20,280 bases of DNA from positions 1-20,280 of the forward strand of contig MU633895.1 in assembly GCA_026770595.1 (NCBI GenBank). The letters are read 5' to 3'. How positions within the stretch are numbered: position 1 is the stretch's first letter; each line of letters begins with the position of its first letter. Under the pieces are notes generated by a model that saw only the letters and a program-made list of their open reading frames with translations, did not search any database and had not been told where the DNA came from. Source of the stretch: Ochromonadaceae sp. CCMP2298 (lineage: Eukaryota; Sar; Synurophyceae; Ochromonadales; Ochromonadaceae). Positions 16,988-20,280 of the stretch are shown here, in pieces. Position numbers and translations under genes: made by a program.

Positions 16988-19900
16988 ATGATTTTAGTCG
17001 CGGCATCGGCATCGCGGAGTATCGAGGATCGCGGTCCAGTATCCCTGGTATCGAGTATCGAGGGTCCAGTTGTGTCACGAAAGGCAAGCTTGGCTAGCGT
17101 TCAGCCATCCGCGTCATCAGCTCGTCTCATCAGCTCGATGGAGGACCTCGACATCAGCTCGTCTCACCTCGTGGATGAGATCCAACGCAACCTACAGAAC
17201 CTTGACGATGAGGAGCAAAACCTGTTGTTGCTTCGCGGGCAACTCTCCAAGGTGAAAAGATTCCGTGAGGAGCAGGCCAAGAAGGACGACCTGATCGCCA
17301 CGCTGCAGGAGCGCATAAACATCTTGGAACATGATCGCGGGTTCTCGCAGCGGCAGAGCGCAGAGCTCGAGGAGATAATGAGCGAGCGCATCCTCACGCT
17401 GGAGAGGTCTTTAGCAGAGAACGATGACCTGGAGCGCCAGTACCTTCAATATCAGGCGCGGTTTGAGGAGATTGAGCAGGAGAGGGATGCGTTGGTGACA
17501 GAGCTGGAGGAGGAGCGCAGCAGGTGAGCACTCCATCGCTTCATCACTGCATCCCTGTATCCCTATATCCCTATATCCCTATATCCCTATATCCCTATAT
17601 CTTTGTATACCTGTATGACCACATCGCTGCATCCCCGCACCACCAGTCACGACCAGACACGCAAGGACTGCGCCTCTCTACACCAGGAGAACGCCACCCT
17701 GCAGTCTGGGATAAGCCAGGGCAAGGCAGCAGCCTACAGCACGCAGCTTCTCCTGGACCGACTGAAGCAAGAGCTGCACCGGAAGGAGGACGAGCTGAAC
17801 TCGCTGGGCGGGCGCTCCACATCCAGTCTGCAGGAGCTCACTCAGGAATTGGCGGTCTGTCGACGCGCGGCGGAGGAGATGGCAGAGGAGATGCTGATAG
17901 TGGAGACGGAGAGACGTGCTTTGGATGCGTCGCTGCGCAGGGCTGTATTGGAGATGGAGACGATGAGGCAGGAGTCCACTGCCAACATCGCAGAATTGCA
18001 GCGGTGGACCGCCATGTACGGAAACCTGGAGAAGGTCATGGGGACGCTGAAGATGCAGACAGCTGCGTCCAGCTACGGCGTCAGCAGGGAGGCAGAGCGA
18101 CTGACCCTGGAGCTGACACACCACAAGAAGGAGCACGAGAGGTTCAAGGCGGAGCTAGGCACCCACAACGCCACTCTAGCCTCTATCGCCTCTGACATCT
18201 CCGCCATCACGCGACTGGAGGCGCCTACCAGCCTGGAGCACGTGCAGCACCACCGCGTCGAGGTGATCGCCATCGTACGATCGATGAAGCGATTCGCGGC
18301 CACCCTGGGGGACGACAACACCTCCCTGATGTTCAAGCGAGTGGTCAGCTTTATCGACGAGCTCACCCAGAAGTCGCTCTCCTACCAAGAGGGGGTGGTG
18401 AGACGCACGCAGCAGGGCAACGAGGCCACCCAGCGGGCCGCGCAGCTGGAGGTCGTGTGCAACACGCTGCAGCAGGAGCTGGACTCTCACGACGCCTTAG
18501 CCAAGGTGCTGGTGCGGCAGTTGCAGAGCGCAGGCCTGCTGTTTACCGTGGACACGCTGGATCTGCGCGCGGCGCAGCGGGAGCGCGGGGTGGGGCAGGA
18601 CCAGGGGGGTGACTACCGCACTCGCCTGCTGGGGGAGCTGCAGCAGGGGCTAGAGAGTGCCCTGAAACATTACGCAGAGGGGGGCGTTGCGAGGGAGGAG
18701 TGGGTGCGACGCGAGGCGGGACATCTGGAGGCCAGTCGAAGTCAGCGCGACCGCTATGCGGAGGAGATCGAATTGCTGAGGCGTATGAACGACGAGGCAT
18801 TGGTGGCTGTTAAGGTGACCGAATATGAGAGTGGTTCGGAGCTGAACCGGATGAGAGAAGAGTACGCGAAGATGTGCTCGTCTAGCTCGCGCGATGGGGA
18901 CCTGCAGGTGCAGGACCTGCGTAGGGCGGCGCACACCGCGCAGGCCCAACACCAGCAGAGCAGCCTCTGCCTAGACCACATGGTGGCCTACATGCTGCCC
19001 CTGCAGCAGCGGTTGCACGCGCTCACCCATGCCTATAGCCTGCTGACGGTCATTAACCGGGGCGCACAGGAGGTTAGCGGGGGCGTGGAGTCGCTAGCTC
19101 GCTGCTGCCGCGTGCAAGACATGGGTACAGGTATGGGCGTAGGTGCGGGCGTGGCGGGGCTGTCTGGTACGTACGAGTTCGAGCCCTTCCTAGACCCCCT
19201 GGAGGAGCTGCGACCAGCCAGGCGGCCCTCTCTGCGCGTAGTGGCGCTGTACGTACTGGCGGCCGGGCGACTGCAGCGCCTATTGGTCGCACGTAGGGCG
19301 AAGGCGTGCAAACAGAGCCTACCGTGGAGCACGGATGCGGGGGAGGGGCCAGGGGCAGAGTCACGTTCAGGAGCGGGGCTGAGTGGGACTGGGGTGCGGT
19401 TTCTGGGCACGTCCCTGCCCCTGCCTTCGCTGCATCAGCTGCGCACGCAGAGTCCGCAGCAGACCCAGCAGGTGGCGCTGTTCCTGCTGCAGGCGGCCGG
19501 GGGGGCGCAGGCGTCTGGAGGTAGCGCTGAGGAGGAGTTCGATCTGTTCGTGAGGCGGGATATGAACCGGCACGGATATGTGGGTGGGTACGGGGGACAG
19601 GGACAGAGAGGTGCGCAGCAATCGCCCTCGCTTCTTGAGGCGGTGGCTCTGCCTCCCGACCGAGCGGACCTGGGTGTGGGTCTGCTCTTGTCCCTGCCCC
19701 TGCAGCACATCCGCCTTCTCTACACCACGCTGGTCTGCATGAGCCGCGGGCTGGGGCAGCTTCGCGGGGAGGGGCCCAGAACGCGTAGCGTGGTGACGCA
19801 GCTGGAGCAGCGGCTGCGCACGGCAGAGGAGCGCAGTGCCCAGCAGGAGGCGGCGCTCGTGCAGGCGCGACAGGCGGAGGCAGAGCTTGAGCGCAGGGTT

Positions 19901-20280
19901 GAGCAACTGGAGCGAGAGAAGCGCTCGAAAAGCTGGCATATCTTGAGGGAGATCCAGAGCGAACTGCGCAAAGAGAACCAACGTCAGGAGCAGGACTGGG
20001 AGGGCCCGGCGCAGCGGGCGCAGGCGCGGGGCAGGGGACAGGAGCAGTGGCAGGGACAGTGGCAGAGGCAGGAGCATGGGCAGGAGCAGTGGCGAGAGCA
20101 GGAGCAGGAGCCACGCTCGCCGCGTAGCGACCCGGACAGTCCGCTGGATCTTGGTGCCGTGCATGTGCATGTGCCTACACCGGGTGGCGCGCACTCGCCC
20201 TCCCGTCACCCGGACGACAGCCGTTTGAGCGCCAGCCCCATCACGGGGGGCAGGGGGGGAGGTTGGGGTGGGGATGGAGG
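16988..20280 (+). CDS. Long coiled-coil protein, partial at window edge
   Basis: Two exons are visible, 16988-17523 and 17647 to beyond 20280. They are joined by a 123-base intron (gtgagc...accaccag, phase 2) and give at least 1056 residues with no stop in exon 2. I do not recognise the family. Residues about 51-178 and much of 180-650 are heptad-like, rich in Glu, Gln, Arg and Leu, with few Gly or Pro, so long coiled coils are expected. Near residues 700-730 a basic-hydrophobic segment (RPSLRVVALYVLAAGRLQRL) breaks the pattern. A Gly-rich stretch follows, then another coiled coil (near 900-960) and a Gln-Trp-rich tract of QEQW units. The N-terminal 50 residues are Ser/Val-rich and unlike the rest; Met51 (17138) is a good alternative start. 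A cytoskeletal, Golgi or centrosomal scaffold is possible but not shown. No signal peptide or membrane segment is obvious. Confidence 0.7.
17551..17606 (+). repeat. Intronic 8-bp tandem repeat (ATCCCTAT)n
   Basis: About seven tandem units of an octamer, ATCCCTAT, fill nearly half of the single intron of the coiled-coil gene. The central five are identical; the first (ATCCCTGT) and last (ATCTTTGT) are degenerate. The array supplies much of the intron's pyrimidine content. Confidence 0.9.

Noticed and set aside
17551-17606. Interstitial telomere repeat
   Set aside because: The unit is an octamer, ATCCCTAT, not a TTAGGG-type heptamer or hexamer, and it is confined to an intron.
19074-20209. Two long minus-strand ORFs near the right edge
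   Set aside because: They lie opposite an uninterrupted plus-strand exon with clear coiled-coil composition. Their Pro/Ala/Leu-rich products look like antisense shadows.
1-20280. CRISPR array, prophage or bacterial operon
   Set aside because: No spaced identical repeats, no Shine-Dalgarno-linked gene runs and no phage genes are present. Introns and gene content are eukaryotic.

Overview
The window is nuclear DNA from a eukaryotic microbe, most likely an alga or alga-related protist. It carries eight protein genes with short GT-AG introns (67-149 bases), no operon-like organisation and no bacterial signals. The gene mix narrows the source. Phosphoenolpyruvate carboxylase is absent from animals and fungi, and selenoprotein M with an in-frame UGA is absent from land plants and fungi, yet both sit beside AP-2 mu, ESCRT-II Vps36, a long-form tRNase Z and a Pol delta third subunit. 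A stramenopile, haptophyte or similar lineage fits. I cannot name the species, and stramenopile is only a preference.

Layout, left to right: an (AT)n tract; VPS36 (-); a divergent promoter region; COQ8/ABC1 kinase-like gene (+, 2 exons); a spacer with three consecutive RNA-type hairpins; phosphoenolpyruvate carboxylase (+, 3 exons, with a probable mitochondrial presequence); AP-2 mu (+, 2 exons); a convergent spacer holding a diverged direct duplication; a very long tRNase Z (-, 3 exons, about 1475 residues with Gln-rich and Gly/Ala insertions); a divergent promoter with a 16-bp perfect palindrome; a selenoprotein M gene (+, 3 exons, UGA-Sec) with a candidate SECIS hairpin in its 3' region; POLD3 (-, with a C-terminal PCNA motif and a possible REV1-binding motif); and a long coiled-coil protein (+, at least 1056 residues) that runs off the right edge.

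The genes are functionally unrelated housekeeping functions: endosomal sorting, ubiquinone biosynthesis, anaplerotic carbon fixation, endocytosis, tRNA 3' processing, ER redox and DNA replication. They alternate strands so that three divergent pairs share promoter regions and two convergent pairs share 3' regions. Exon boundaries were placed by eye from GT/AG sites, reading frame and family alignment.

The most notable items are the selenoprotein with its SECIS-like hairpin (which lacks the usual apical AA), the outsized tRNase Z, the triple hairpin between COQ8 and PEPC, the apparently mitochondrial PEPC with an Arg-to-Lys change in its glycine-rich loop, and the duplicated element downstream of AP-2 mu.
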